This document shows, one piece after another, positions 1-8,654 of a stretch of 64,000 nucleotides of DNA. The position numbers were made by a program, and so were the translations under genes. The DNA lies in contig NZ_AXWW01000018.1 of NCBI RefSeq assembly GCF_000482865.1, forward strand, positions 79,746 to 143,745, read 5' to 3'. The notes beneath the pieces are model-generated. The model did no database searches, was not told the DNA's origin, and saw only the letters and a list, made by a program, of their open reading frames with translations. This DNA comes from Actinokineospora inagensis DSM 44258 (GTDB lineage: Bacteria > Actinomycetota > Actinomycetes > Mycobacteriales > Pseudonocardiaceae). Numbering within the stretch: the stretch's first letter is position 1; the number at the start of each line of letters is the position of its first letter.

Positions 1-770
1 GTGTCGAGCCATTTGCGGCCCTTTTTGACGGCGCGCTTGAGGGCGCTGCGTTCGCCGAGGTAGTCGCCTGCGGCGCCGAGGATGGGGAGTTTGCCGAGGG
101 CGCGGTGGTAGATGCGGCCCTGGGGGCGTTTGTCGAGTTCGTCGCCGAGGGCGAAGAGGGTGCGGCCGAAGCGCCAGAGGGTTTTGGCGGCGGCTTTGGG
201 GGTGATGCCGCCGTGTGCGGCGCGGGACTCGTCGAGGTCGGTGGTCATGTCGGCGGTGGCGGCGTCTTCGGCGGCGCGGGTGTCCGCGGTGCCGGCGGCG
301 ACCTCGGGGGTGATGTCGCGGGCGAACAGGACGTGGGCGATGAGGCGGACCCGGGTCGCCGGGTCGTCGGCGCCGTGTTCGGCGGCGATGGCGGACAGGA
401 CGAGGCCCTGTCCGGCGGTGGCGAGGGTGTCCTGGATGGGCAGGCGGTCGGCGAGGGCGCCGCCGATGCCGGGGATCGAGGCCATCAGCACGGTGAAGCG
501 GCCGACGCGGTTGACCCACCATGTGTCGCGGTCGTCGACGGACATGTTGTGCCAGGCGGTGGTGCCCGGGATGAGCAGGCTCTCCAGGCCCTTGACCTCG
601 GTCTGGTCGGCGCCCGCGAGGTCCGGGTCGCGGTCGGTCGAGCGGCCGAGCACGCGGCGGACCAACCCGAGCGGGTCGGATTCGCGGAGGGCGTCGAGGA
701 GGGGGGTGGTGGCGCGGACGAACGGGCGGAGCACCAGCACCACGTGCCGGTCGGTGATCAGTTCAGCCAA
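1..770 (-). CDS. uncharacterised protein, C-terminus beyond window
   Basis: The open reading frame on the minus strand begins at a TTG (768-770) with GGGAG six bases upstream and runs without a stop off the left edge, giving about 256 residues of an incomplete protein. The N-terminus reads AELITDRHVVLVLRPFVRAT. The middle contains a Trp-rich stretch (TAWHNMS...TWWVNR) and a hydrophobic segment with GIGGALADRLP, and the last visible part is basic (ALKRAVKKGRKWLD). Third positions are strongly G/C, as expected for a real gene of this genome. I do not recognise the family. It points the same way as the mshB pair but is separated from it by 33 bases. The start is inferred from the ribosome binding site; GTG codons 20-30 bases downstream are alternatives. 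Confidence 0.7.
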   Translation of the reverse strand, partial: MAELITDRHVVLVLRPFVRATTPLLDALRESDPLGLVRRVLGRSTDRDPDLAGADQTEVKGLESLLIPGTTAWHNMSVDDRDTWWVNRVGRFTVLMASIPGIGGALADRLPIQDTLATAGQGLVLSAIAAEHGADDPATRVRLIAHVLFARDITPEVAAGTADTRAAEDAATADMTTDLDESRAAHGGITPKAAAKTLWRFGRTLFALGDELDKRPQGRIYHRALGKLPILGAAGDYLGERSALKRAVKKGRKWLD

Positions 771-803
771 AGGGGACTCCCGGTGCGATCGCCGACGATC
801 ATC

Positions 804-1211
804 TCACTTCGGGCGGGAGTCCGGGGATGAACCGACTGATCGGGCCAGCACGTCACCGATCTTGACGGTGGCGGGGAAGGCGCCCGCGGCCAACAGCAGC
901 AGGGTCCGCCAGTCGGGGATGATCACCGAGTCGCCGCCGGGAGCCACGACGACGAAAACGAAGAACGTCGCCAGCCACGCGTACAGCGGCCCGCCCGCGA
1001 ACGCGGCCCGCGGCCGAATGCGCCCGGCCCGGACCACCAGCCACGGCAATGTCAGCCCGGCCACGACAACCGTGATCGGAAACGGAAGTTCCGCGATGTC
1101 CGGCAGCACCCGGCCATCCAGTCGGAGCGGCAGGAAGAACAGTTCGAAAATCCCGAGCACCACGCTGGCAGCCAACAACCCCGCGTAGCGGAAGCGCTCG
1201 CCAACAGTCAC
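804..1211 (-). CDS. small membrane protein downstream of mshB (DUF6113-like)
   Basis: 135 residues with four hydrophobic segments (about 8-26, 42-60, 70-90 and 100-115), so an integral membrane protein. The GTG start overlaps the mshB stop as GTGA, so it is translationally coupled to mshB. Small membrane proteins annotated DUF6113 are common immediately after mshB in actinobacteria; the assignment here rests on position, size and topology rather than on a motif. No biochemical role is known to me. Confidence 0.72.
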   Translation of the reverse strand: MTVGERFRYAGLLAASVVLGIFELFFLPLRLDGRVLPDIAELPFPITVVVAGLTLPWLVVRAGRIRPRAAFAGGPLYAWLATFFVFVVVAPGGDSVIIPDWRTLLLLAAGAFPATVKIGDVLARSVGSSPDSRPK

Positions 1212-2083
1212 CGGTCCGCGCCCGCGTGTTCGACCGGGGCGAGACCGCCGAACACATCCGACTCGACCGCGTCGGAAGAAGCTCCCCCGGCCAACACGTA
1301 ATACTCGTGCTCCACCACCGGCTGGGCGATGTTGTTCGACAGCGAATACGCGTGCGTCCCGTCCTGCCCCTGCCACACGCTCACCTGCGTCGCGTGGGCA
1401 CGCAACGCGCGCAGTTTGGCGGGCAAGTGGTCCCCGATGAACACCGAGGTCGTGATCGAGGAATCATCCACGACCGGCAATTCACCGGCCACCGGCAGGC
1501 GCCACGGAATCCCGTCGACATCGGCCAACCCGACAATCCCATCGGCGATGGCGGAAGAAGACGCGACTGTGTAGTACAACCGGGTCACCTCGGGAACCCT
1601 GGCGACCGCCGCCACCGTGATCTCGTGCGCCCGGATGTGATCCGGGTGCCCATATCCGCCGTCCGGCCCGTAGGTCACGACGACCTGTGGCCGGACTTCC
1701 CGCAGGATCTCGGTCAGCGCCGAGACCTGCGGTTCCCGGTCACCGAAAGCGAAAGCACGTGGATGCCGGTTCGCGGCCACCCCGGCCATCCCGGAGTCCC
1801 GCCAGCGGCCCATCCCGCCGAGGTACCGGTGGTCGGACACGCCGAGGGACGCGCACGCGGACCGGAGCTCACCGACCCGGTACCCGCCGAGCTGGTCGGC
1901 CTCCCCGGCCGCGAGCCGGGCCAGCGACGCCGGGATGATCTCGCCCTCCTCGCCGAGGGTGCAGGTGACCAGGGTGACCTGGACCCCGGCGGCGGCGTAG
2001 CGGGCGATCGTGCCGCCGGTGCACAGGCTCTCGTCGTCCGGGTGGGCGTGGACGAGCAGCAGTCGGGGTGGCGCTGTCAGCAT
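1208..2083 (-). CDS. mshB: mycothiol biosynthesis GlcNAc-Ins deacetylase MshB
   Basis: 291 residues of the PIG-L/LmbE deacetylase superfamily. The N-terminus carries the metal site HAHPDDE (residues 12-18), and the distal zinc-ligand region reads GGYGHPDHIRAH at about 155-166. The length and the run CTGGTIARYAAAG match MshB, which removes the acetyl group from GlcNAc-inositol in the cytoplasm as the second step of mycothiol synthesis. Mycothiol is the low-molecular-weight thiol of actinobacteria, which supports the taxonomic placement. The ATG at 2081-2083 was chosen because the conserved domain begins right after it; upstream in-frame sequence overlaps the opp terminator region. A mycothiol S-conjugate amidase is a less likely alternative given the DUF6113-like neighbour. 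Confidence 0.9.
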   Translation of the reverse strand: MLTAPPRLLLVHAHPDDESLCTGGTIARYAAAGVQVTLVTCTLGEEGEIIPASLARLAAGEADQLGGYRVGELRSACASLGVSDHRYLGGMGRWRDSGMAGVAANRHPRAFAFGDREPQVSALTEILREVRPQVVVTYGPDGGYGHPDHIRAHEITVAAVARVPEVTRLYYTVASSSAIADGIVGLADVDGIPWRLPVAGELPVVDDSSITTSVFIGDHLPAKLRALRAHATQVSVWQGQDGTHAYSLSNNIAQPVVEHEYYVLAGGASSDAVESDVFGGLAPVEHAGADR

Positions 2084-2110
2084 CGGGTTCAGCCTAGGGG
2101 CGTGTAGGGC

Positions 2111-2181
2111 GGTGCCGGTGCGTCGGACTGGCCGCGCACCGGCACCGTTCGACCGTCGCGGGGCCCGTCGAACCGGGCCCC
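2111..2181 (-). terminator. tandem hairpins ending the opp operon
   Basis: Two stem-loops lie between the oppF stop and mshB. The first after the stop is an 8-bp stem GGGGCCCG/CGGGCCCC (2160-2181), 17 bases past the stop. The second is a perfect 12-bp stem GGTGCCGGTGCG/CGCACCGGCACC (2111-2146, 12-base loop). Neither has a U-tract, which is common in actinobacteria. The mshB promoter must overlap this segment. Confidence 0.6.
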
Positions 2182-2198
2182 AGCGGTCGCCAACCCTA

Positions 2199-3200
2199 CT
2201 ACGGCAGGACGCTGCGCTCCTCGGCGAAGTGGCACGCCGAGAGGGTGGCCCCGTGCGACACGAGCGGCGGCTCCTCGGTCGCGCAGATGTCCTGGGCCTT
2301 CCAGCAGCGGGTGCGGAACCGGCAGCCGGACGGCGGGGACACCGGGCTGGGCACGTCACCGGTCAGCACGATGCGCTGCCGCTGCCGTTCCTGGCGCGGG
2401 TCGGGGACGGGCACCGCGGAGAGCAGGGCCTGGGTGTACGGGTGGCTCGGCCGGTTGTAGATGGCCTCCCGGTCGCCGATCTCGACGATCTTGCCGAGGT
2501 ACATGACCGCGACCCGGTGCGAGATGTGCCGCACCACGGACAGGTCGTGCGCGACGAACAGGTACGCCAGGCCGAGCCGCTGTTGCAGCTCCTCCAGCAG
2601 GTTGACCACCCCGGCCTGCACGGACACGTCCAGCGCGGACACCGGCTCGTCGAGCACGATGAGCTTGGGGTCCAGCGCGAGCGCGCGGGCGATGCCGATG
2701 CGCTGGCGCTGGCCGCCGGAGAACTCGTGCGGGTACCGGTTGCGGTGCTCGGGGTTGAGCCCGACCAGTTCGAGGAGCTGGTCGACCCGCCGCTGGATGT
2801 CCCGCCCGGAGCCGACGCCGTGGATGCGCAGCGGTTCGGCGACCACGTCGTTGACCTGCCAGCGCGGGTCGAGCGACGCGTACGGGTCCTGGAACACGAT
2901 CTGCAGGTCGCGGCGCAGCGGCCGCATCTGCGCTGGCCGGAGCGTGGTGAGCTCGCGGCCCTCGAACTGCACCGACCCGGAGGTGGGTTTGTGCAACTGC
3001 AGGATGGCCCGCCCGGTGGTCGACTTGCCGCAGCCGGACTCGCCGACCAGACCGAGCGTCTCGCCGCGGTGCAGGTCGAAGCTGACCTGGGAGACGGCCT
3101 GGACCTGGCCGACGGTGCGCGGGATGATGCCGCCGCCGCGCACCGGGAACGACTTGACCAGCTTGTCCACCCGCAGCAGCGGGGCTTGCGTGTTCGTCAT
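2199..3200 (-). CDS. oppF: oligopeptide ABC transporter ATP-binding protein (OppF/DppF type)
   Basis: 333-residue nucleotide-binding subunit of a peptide/nickel-type importer. Walker [10 protein letters not shown] is at 53-61, the signature is [14 protein letters not shown] and Walker B is LIVLDEP followed by VSALDVSVQ. The C-terminus has the Cys-containing oligopeptide-transporter extension ([15 protein letters not shown]). ATG at 3200 overlaps the oppD stop by four bases (ATGA). It is the last gene of the minus-strand operon oppA-B-C-D-F and should pair with OppD to energise uptake of peptides captured by the lipoprotein OppA. Substrate specificity (oligo- versus dipeptide) cannot be read from the sequence. 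Confidence 0.92.
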   Translation of the reverse strand: MTNTQAPLLRVDKLVKSFPVRGGGIIPRTVGQVQAVSQVSFDLHRGETLGLVGESGCGKSTTGRAILQLHKPTSGSVQFEGRELTTLRPAQMRPLRRDLQIVFQDPYASLDPRWQVNDVVAEPLRIHGVGSGRDIQRRVDQLLELVGLNPEHRNRYPHEFSGGQRQRIGIARALALDPKLIVLDEPVSALDVSVQAGVVNLLEELQQRLGLAYLFVAHDLSVVRHISHRVAVMYLGKIVEIGDREAIYNRPSHPYTQALLSAVPVPDPRQERQRQRIVLTGDVPSPVSPPSGCRFRTRCWKAQDICATEEPPLVSHGATLSACHFAEERSVLP

Positions 3201-4357
3201 GCGCTCGGACCTTCCTGCGGCAGCCGCAGCTCCACCGTGTGCGCCTCCGTGGCGACCGGGATGTCCGGATCGGCCTCGACCAGCGCGGCGGGGTTCTCGA
3301 TGACCCCGATCTCCTCGTGTTCGAACAGCTCGCGGGGCCGGTTGAGGCCCGCGAGGTGCTGCCAGCGGTGGCAGCGGGTGGAGTGGTCGCCGCGCTCAGT
3401 GGCCAGCAGCGGCGGCTCGGAGGTGCGGCACTGGTCGATCACCAGCGGGCAGCGCGGGCTGAACGCGCACCCGGCGGGCAGGTTGATCAGCGACGGCGGG
3501 GCGCCGGTGATCGGGGTGAGCCGCTGGCCGAGCCGGGCCGGGTTGGGCAGCGAGCCGAGCAGGCCGACCGTGTAGGGCATCCGGGGCCGGTCGAAGATCT
3601 CCTCGACCGGGCCAGCCTCGACCACGGTGCCGCCGTACATGACCTGGACCCGGTCGACCATGCCCGCCACCACACCCAGGTCGTGGGTGATCATGACGAT
3701 GGCGGCGTCGACCTCGTCGCGCAGCCGGAGCAGGGTCTCCAGGATCTGGGCCTGGACGGTGACGTCGAGCGCGGTGGTCGGCTCGTCGGCGATGATCACG
3801 TCCGGGTCGTTGATGATCGCCATGGCGATCACGACGCGCTGCCGCATGCCGCCGGAGAACTCGTGCGGGTACTGCGACGCCCTGCGATCGGGCTGCGGGA
3901 TGCCGACCAGTTCGAGCGCCTCGATGGCCTTAGCCCAGGCGGTTCGCTTAGACACCGAGTGATGAGCTCGGTATGCCTCCGCCAACTGCCACCCGATTGT
4001 GTAAACCGGGTTGAGTGATGTCATCGGGTCCTGGAAGATCATGGCAACGCCGTTGTTGCGCACGCTTTGCATGTCCTTGTAGGACAGGCCGACCAGTTCC
4101 CGGTCCCGGTAGCGGATCGAGCCGGTGACCTTGGCGGTGCGCGGCAGCAGGCCCATGACCGCCATGGAGGACACCGACTTGCCGGAGCCGGACTCACCGA
4201 CGATGCCGAGCACCTCGCGCGGCCGCAGCGTGTACGAGACGTTGCGGACGGCGCGGACGACGCCGTCGTCGGTGGGGAAGCCGACCGACAGGTCCTCGAC
4301 GGTGAGCAGCGCGTCGGTCGAGACGCCCCGGTGGTCGGGTTGGAGCAGTCCGGTCAT
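3197..4357 (-). CDS. oppD: oligopeptide ABC transporter ATP-binding protein (OppD type)
   Basis: 386-residue ATPase with Walker A GESGSGKS (54-61), signature [13 protein letters not shown], Walker [13 protein letters not shown] and the C-terminal oppD extension with Cys-x-FxPRC ([14 protein letters not shown]). The C-terminal ~70 residues (from about 315) are longer and more acidic than in typical OppD and look like a lineage-specific tail. The start shares one base with the oppC stop (TGATG), and its stop overlaps the oppF start, so the three genes are tightly coupled. Confidence 0.92.
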   Translation of the reverse strand: MTGLLQPDHRGVSTDALLTVEDLSVGFPTDDGVVRAVRNVSYTLRPREVLGIVGESGSGKSVSSMAVMGLLPRTAKVTGSIRYRDRELVGLSYKDMQSVRNNGVAMIFQDPMTSLNPVYTIGWQLAEAYRAHHSVSKRTAWAKAIEALELVGIPQPDRRASQYPHEFSGGMRQRVVIAMAIINDPDVIIADEPTTALDVTVQAQILETLLRLRDEVDAAIVMITHDLGVVAGMVDRVQVMYGGTVVEAGPVEEIFDRPRMPYTVGLLGSLPNPARLGQRLTPITGAPPSLINLPAGCAFSPRCPLVIDQCRTSEPPLLATERGDHSTRCHRWQHLAGLNRPRELFEHEEIGVIENPAALVEADPDIPVATEAHTVELRLPQEGPSA

Positions 4358-5304
4358 CAGGCACGCACCTTCGTCTGCCTCGGGTCGAACGCGTCGCGCA
4401 GGCCGTCGCCGATGAAGTTCACCGCGAGCGAGAGCAACACGATGATCACGAACGGGCCCCAGAACAGCCAGGGCCGGTTGGTGATCTGTGAGTAGTTCTC
4501 ACTGATGATCAACCCGAGCGAGGTGTCCGGCGGCTGCACGCCGAGGCCGATGAACGACAGCGCGGCCTCCGAGAGCACCGCCGTGGCCACCGCGAGCGTC
4601 GTGTTCACCGTGATGGTGCCGATCATGTTCGGCACCAGGTGCCGGAAGATGATCCAGCCGGTCTTGGCGCCGGACGCCCGCGCCGCCTCGATGAACTCGC
4701 GCTGTGCCAGCGAGAGCGTCTCACCGCGGGTGATGCGGGCGATCTGCATCCAGGCGAACGCGGCGAGGATGAACGCCACCGTGTACCAGGAGCCGGAGAG
4801 CGCGCGGACCAGGATGGCGGCGACCGCGATCTGCGGGATGATCAGCATCAGGTCGGTGAACCGGCTGATGACGCTGTCCGTCGCGCCGCGCAGGTACCCG
4901 GCGAGCGCGCCGAGCACCACGCCGACCAGGGTCGAGCCGACCGCGACGACCAGCGCGATCTGCACCGAGAGCCGGGTGCCGACGATCAGTTGGGCGAGCA
5001 TGTCCTTGCCGGTCTGGATGGTGCCCAGCGGGTGCGCGCCGCTGGGCGGCAGGTACCCGCGGCTGGAGGTGTCCTCCACCGGGATCGTCCAGAACAGCGG
5101 GCCGAGGAAGCCGAACAGGCAGATCAGCAGGAACACGACCAGCGCGGTGACGGCCAACCGGTGCCGGAAGAACCGGCGGATGATCAGCGTGCTCTGCTTG
5201 CGCGCCTTGCTGGCGTCGAACTCGCTGCCTGAGGCGACCGCGACGCCGCCCGCGGTGGGCAGGGCGGTCGGCCCCATCGGGTTGAGTGCGGGGTCGCTAG
5301 GCAA
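4357..5304 (-). CDS. oppC: oligopeptide ABC transporter permease (OppC type)
   Basis: About 315-residue inner-membrane permease with an N-terminal cytoplasmic region, first membrane helix near residues 45-65 (LAVTALVVFLLICLFGF), the periplasmic segment with HPLGTIQTGKDML, and five further helices. The EAA loop reads EAARASGAKTGWIIFRHLVPN. The start is uncertain: a TTG at 5302-5304 has GAGGA six bases upstream and overlaps the oppB stop by eight bases; an ATG at 5275-5277 lacks a visible ribosome binding site. It forms the translocation pore with OppB. Confidence 0.9.
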   Translation of the reverse strand: MPSDPALNPMGPTALPTAGGVAVASGSEFDASKARKQSTLIIRRFFRHRLAVTALVVFLLICLFGFLGPLFWTIPVEDTSSRGYLPPSGAHPLGTIQTGKDMLAQLIVGTRLSVQIALVVAVGSTLVGVVLGALAGYLRGATDSVISRFTDLMLIIPQIAVAAILVRALSGSWYTVAFILAAFAWMQIARITRGETLSLAQREFIEAARASGAKTGWIIFRHLVPNMIGTITVNTTLAVATAVLSEAALSFIGLGVQPPDTSLGLIISENYSQITNRPWLFWGPFVIIVLLSLAVNFIGDGLRDAFDPRQTKVRA

Positions 5305-6295
5305 GGCGGATCCTCGGGTCGAGGATGCCGTACATGATGTCGGCAACCAGGTTGAACAGGATGACCAGCGTGGCGGTGACCATCAGCCAGCCCATCAGCA
5401 TGTAGGGGTCGAAGGTGCGGATGGACTGCACCAGCAGGTTGCCCATGCCCTTCCAGCCGAACACGGTCTCGGTGATGATCGCGCCGGAGAACAGCGCGGC
5501 CGCGTTGAGCGAGAACAGCGTGCTGACCGGGATGAGCGCGTTGCGGAAGGCGTGCCGGAAGATCACCCGGCGCTGCGAGATGCCCTTCGCGCGGGCGGTG
5601 CGCACGTAGTCGGAGTTGAGCGTCTCCAGCATGGAGGCGCGCTGGAACCGGCTGTACGCGGCGAAGCTGATCAGCGTCAGGCTCAGCGTCGGCAGCAGGT
5701 AGGTGCCGGTGTACTGGAAGAGTTGTTCGCCGAACGAGCCGTGGAAGCCGCCCGCGGCGGGGCTGACGGTGCTCAGCCAGCGGTCCATGCCCATGGACTG
5801 CAGCAGGTTGTTGAACCGGATGCCGTAGGTCTTCAGGATGACCGCGACGCAGACGATCGGCATCGAGAACATCAGGAAGGCGCTGGAGGTGGCCAGGTAG
5901 TCGAAGATCGAGTACTGCTTGACCGCGGCCAGCACGCCGACCGCGACGCCGAGCACGATCGCCAGCAGTTCGGCGCCGACGACCAGCCGGGCGGTGATCC
6001 ACAGCGCCCGCATGACGGAGCTGAAGATGTCCACCTTGGCCTGGCCGAGCGCGATGCTCTGGCCCCAGTCGCCCTGCAGGAACCCGACCAGCCACTTCCA
6101 GTAGCGCACGATGATGGGCTGGTCGAGGCCCAGGCTGGCCTCCAGGTCGTGGATCTGCTGGGGGGTGACCCCTGGCTTGGCCTTGAGCTCGGCCAACGGG
6201 TTGCCCGCGGCGGCGACCAGGAAGAACGCGAGAATGCTGCCGATCGCGAGGATGGGTATGGAGATCAGCAGCCGACGGATGATGTAGCGAATCAC
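5297..6295 (-). CDS. oppB: oligopeptide ABC transporter permease (OppB type)
   Basis: 332 residues, starting at GTG 6293-6295 preceded by GAGGAG at good spacing; the N-terminus MIRYIIRRLLISIPILAIGS is typical of OppB. Six membrane helices are visible, with the EAA-loop region ARAKGISQRRVIFRHAFRNA near residues 225-245 and the C-terminal motif TETVFGWKGMGNLL. The gene lies 176 bases after oppA, with a strong hairpin in between (6388-6428), an arrangement that usually makes the binding protein more abundant than the permeases. Confidence 0.93.
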   Translation of the reverse strand: MIRYIIRRLLISIPILAIGSILAFFLVAAAGNPLAELKAKPGVTPQQIHDLEASLGLDQPIIVRYWKWLVGFLQGDWGQSIALGQAKVDIFSSVMRALWITARLVVGAELLAIVLGVAVGVLAAVKQYSIFDYLATSSAFLMFSMPIVCVAVILKTYGIRFNNLLQSMGMDRWLSTVSPAAGGFHGSFGEQLFQYTGTYLLPTLSLTLISFAAYSRFQRASMLETLNSDYVRTARAKGISQRRVIFRHAFRNALIPVSTLFSLNAAALFSGAIITETVFGWKGMGNLLVQSIRTFDPYMLMGWLMVTATLVILFNLVADIMYGILDPRIRLA

Positions 6296-6387
6296 GAGAT
6301 GCTCCTCGGTGGGGTCCCAGGCGGCCGGTTGGGCGGCGCTGGCAGTCCCGTCCCCCGCCAGTGTGCTCCGCGGGGAATCCGGTACCC

Positions 6388-6428
6388 AAGCCCGAGGGGC
6401 CGGACTCCTGGTCCGGCCCCTCGGGCTT
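6388..6428 (-). terminator. hairpin between oppA and oppB (partial terminator)
   Basis: Perfect 18-bp stem (6388-6405 with 6411-6428, loop TCCTG), beginning 43 bases after the oppA stop. The continuing oppB-F genes have no obvious promoter of their own, so the likely role is attenuation or 3' protection of the oppA message. It is very stable and symmetrical. Confidence 0.8.
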
Positions 6429-6471
6429 CGTCGTCCGGGGTGACGCCGCCTGGGGGCGGCAGGGAGTCGGC

Positions 6472-8283
6472 CTACTTGTTGGTCTTGACCCACTCGTTGG
6501 CGTTCCACAGAGCGCCGAAGTAGGACTGGAAGTAGACCTTGTCGATGCCCTTGAACGCCCACATGTTCGGGAGCTGGTACAGCGGCAGCGAGTAGTTGTC
6601 CTCGGCGAGCTGCTTGTCGGCGTCCTGGTAGGCCTTGCGGGCGGCCGTCTCGTCGAGGTTGGTCGCGGCGTCCTTGAACGAGGCGTCGACCTTCGGGTCG
6701 GAGTAGCTCGACCAGTTCTGGCCGCCGCCGGTCTCGTAGATCGCCTTCTGCGCGGACTTGAACGGCGCGGCCGACCAGGCGAACAGCGCGATGTCGTAGT
6801 CGCCCTGGCTGACCCGGGTGTCGAGGAAGTTCGGGTCGGTGTCGTCGACGACCTCGATACCGGCCGCCTTGCACTGGGACTGGACCAGCTCGACGGTCTG
6901 CTTGCGCCGCGGGATGTCGGTGTGGCTGATCTTCAGCGACACCTTCGCGCCGCCCTTGGTGGCGAAACCGTCGCCGCCGAAGGTGTAGCCCGCGTCCTGC
7001 AGCGTCTTCTTGGCCGCGGCCGCGTCACCGGTGTACTGCGCGTAGTTGTCCTGGTAACCCTCTTCGGCCTGGAAGAAGGTCAGCGAGCCGAGCGGCTTGG
7101 CGGTGGCCAGCACCGGGCGGATCAGCTTCTCCGCCAGCTCGTTGCGGTTCACGCACTGCATGAACGCCTTGCGCACGGCCTGGTCCTGCAGCCACTTGTT
7201 CTTGTAGTTGAGGTCCATGTGCTCGAACGAGAGGCCGTTCGACGCGCCGAAGGTGACGCCCTGCGAGGCGAGGCCGCGCAGCCGGTCGGCGGCGTTGACG
7301 TCGGGCTGGGCCATCGAGTTGACCTGCACCTCGCCGTTCTCCAGCGCCTGGGCCTGGGCGACCTGGTCGGAGATGCCGCGGAGCACGATCTTGGCCGGGC
7401 CGCCGGGCTTGCCGGTCCACTTCGGGTTGCGCTCGAGGGTGACCGAGTTGTTCTGCTCGAAGCCGGTCATCTGGTACGGACCGGACGCGGGCATCAGCTT
7501 CGCGTCGAAGCCGTTCCACTTGGTCTTCCAGAACTCGGCGACCTTGGCCAGCGCGGCCTGGTCACCGCCGGTCGGGGTGAGCTTGGTGACGTCGGCGACG
7601 CCGGTCTCCCGCTCCAGGACGTGCGCGGGCATGATGTCCAGCGAGACGCCGAACAGGCCCTTGTAGTCCGGGTACGGGGTGTCGAAGGTGGTGACCACGG
7701 TGTTCGGGTCCGGGCACTCGACCTTGCTGATCTGCTCGTAGCCGACGGTGTTCGCCGAGGTGAAGATGTCCTTGCCCGCGGCGTCCTTGGCCTTGCCGGT
7801 CGAGGACAGCCAGGTCAGGTAGAAGTCACTGCAGCCCCACGGCGCGCCGTCGGACCAGACCGTGCCCTTCTTGATCTTCCAGGTGACCACCTGCGGGGAC
7901 TTGCTGGTCAGCTCGACGCTGTCCATCACGTCCTTGTTCAGCAGGACCTTGTTGTTGCCGTCGAGCCGGTAGGCACCGGCCAGGACCTGCGCCAGGGCGA
8001 AGGTGTTGTACGAGTTGTTCGCGTCCGCGGCCGAGTTGTTGTACGCGGTGTACGGGTTGTCGGTCGAGACGACGAACTGGTCGTTGGACTGGGGGACCTC
8101 GGGCGCGGCGTAGTTGTCGCCGGACTCGCCCTTGGCGATCGCCATGGCCGCGACGTCACCGGTCGGTTCCTGCCCACCGGTGCTGCCGCCGTTGTCGCTG
8201 GATCCGCCGCCGCATGCGCTCAGGACGAGCGTCGCCCCGGCGACCATCGCGATCGCCGACAAAGTGGTTCTCTTAGTTGACAC
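6472..8283 (-). CDS. oppA: oligopeptide-binding lipoprotein of ABC importer (OppA, SBP family 5)
   Basis: 603 residues. GTG start at 8281-8283 with GGAGG a few bases upstream. The signal peptide ends in the lipobox LSAC (Cys near residue 24) followed by a Gly/Ser-rich linker, so the mature protein is lipid-anchored outside the membrane. Family-5 binding-protein features follow, including TVWSDGAPWGCSDFYLTW (near 150-168), VTLERNPKW and the C-terminal SLPLYQLPNMWAFKG. It is the first gene of the operon and captures peptides for OppBCDF. Confidence 0.92.
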   Translation of the reverse strand: MSTKRTTLSAIAMVAGATLVLSACGGGSSDNGGSTGGQEPTGDVAAMAIAKGESGDNYAAPEVPQSNDQFVVSTDNPYTAYNNSAADANNSYNTFALAQVLAGAYRLDGNNKVLLNKDVMDSVELTSKSPQVVTWKIKKGTVWSDGAPWGCSDFYLTWLSSTGKAKDAAGKDIFTSANTVGYEQISKVECPDPNTVVTTFDTPYPDYKGLFGVSLDIMPAHVLERETGVADVTKLTPTGGDQAALAKVAEFWKTKWNGFDAKLMPASGPYQMTGFEQNNSVTLERNPKWTGKPGGPAKIVLRGISDQVAQAQALENGEVQVNSMAQPDVNAADRLRGLASQGVTFGASNGLSFEHMDLNYKNKWLQDQAVRKAFMQCVNRNELAEKLIRPVLATAKPLGSLTFFQAEEGYQDNYAQYTGDAAAAKKTLQDAGYTFGGDGFATKGGAKVSLKISHTDIPRRKQTVELVQSQCKAAGIEVVDDTDPNFLDTRVSQGDYDIALFAWSAAPFKSAQKAIYETGGGQNWSSYSDPKVDASFKDAATNLDETAARKAYQDADKQLAEDNYSLPLYQLPNMWAFKGIDKVYFQSYFGALWNANEWVKTNK

Positions 8284-8654
8284 GTGCCCTCCTAGCACAG
8301 GGCCGTCCACGACCGGTCCGGCCGGGCCGCACCCGTAACCCATCACGCGCCCAACGACCGTTGGGCAGCGCACTAGGTGGGCACGCTAGGAAGGGACCGC
8401 CTCTGTGGTCACCTCTGGCGCGGCGATCGTGACCAAAGGGTGACACGCAGGCAGCCACACGCAACGCGACCGTTACCGGCAGGCACCCAGCGGTGTCAAT
8501 TGATAACACTGAGTGTCCTAAGTCACCTCGTTGCAACCAGCCACTGAGGGGTGGCCTTTCTGGGCGTTCTGCACGGGTTCCGGGCGGGTTCCGGGCCGGT
8601 CAATCCACAGAATTGGCTCGCCAGAGCCAAAGCGCCCAGTCGGCGCACCGCGGC
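8284..8654. promoter_or_regulatory. oppA upstream region
   Basis: 371 bases without a gene between oppA and the second binding-protein gene (both minus strand). On the minus strand a TTGACA (8499-8494) is followed after 18 bases by TAACGG (8475-8470), a plausible sigma-70-type promoter that would give a leader of about 180 bases for oppA. The surrounding ATTGATAACACT stretch is the most A/T-rich part. Nothing else is recognised. Confidence 0.4.
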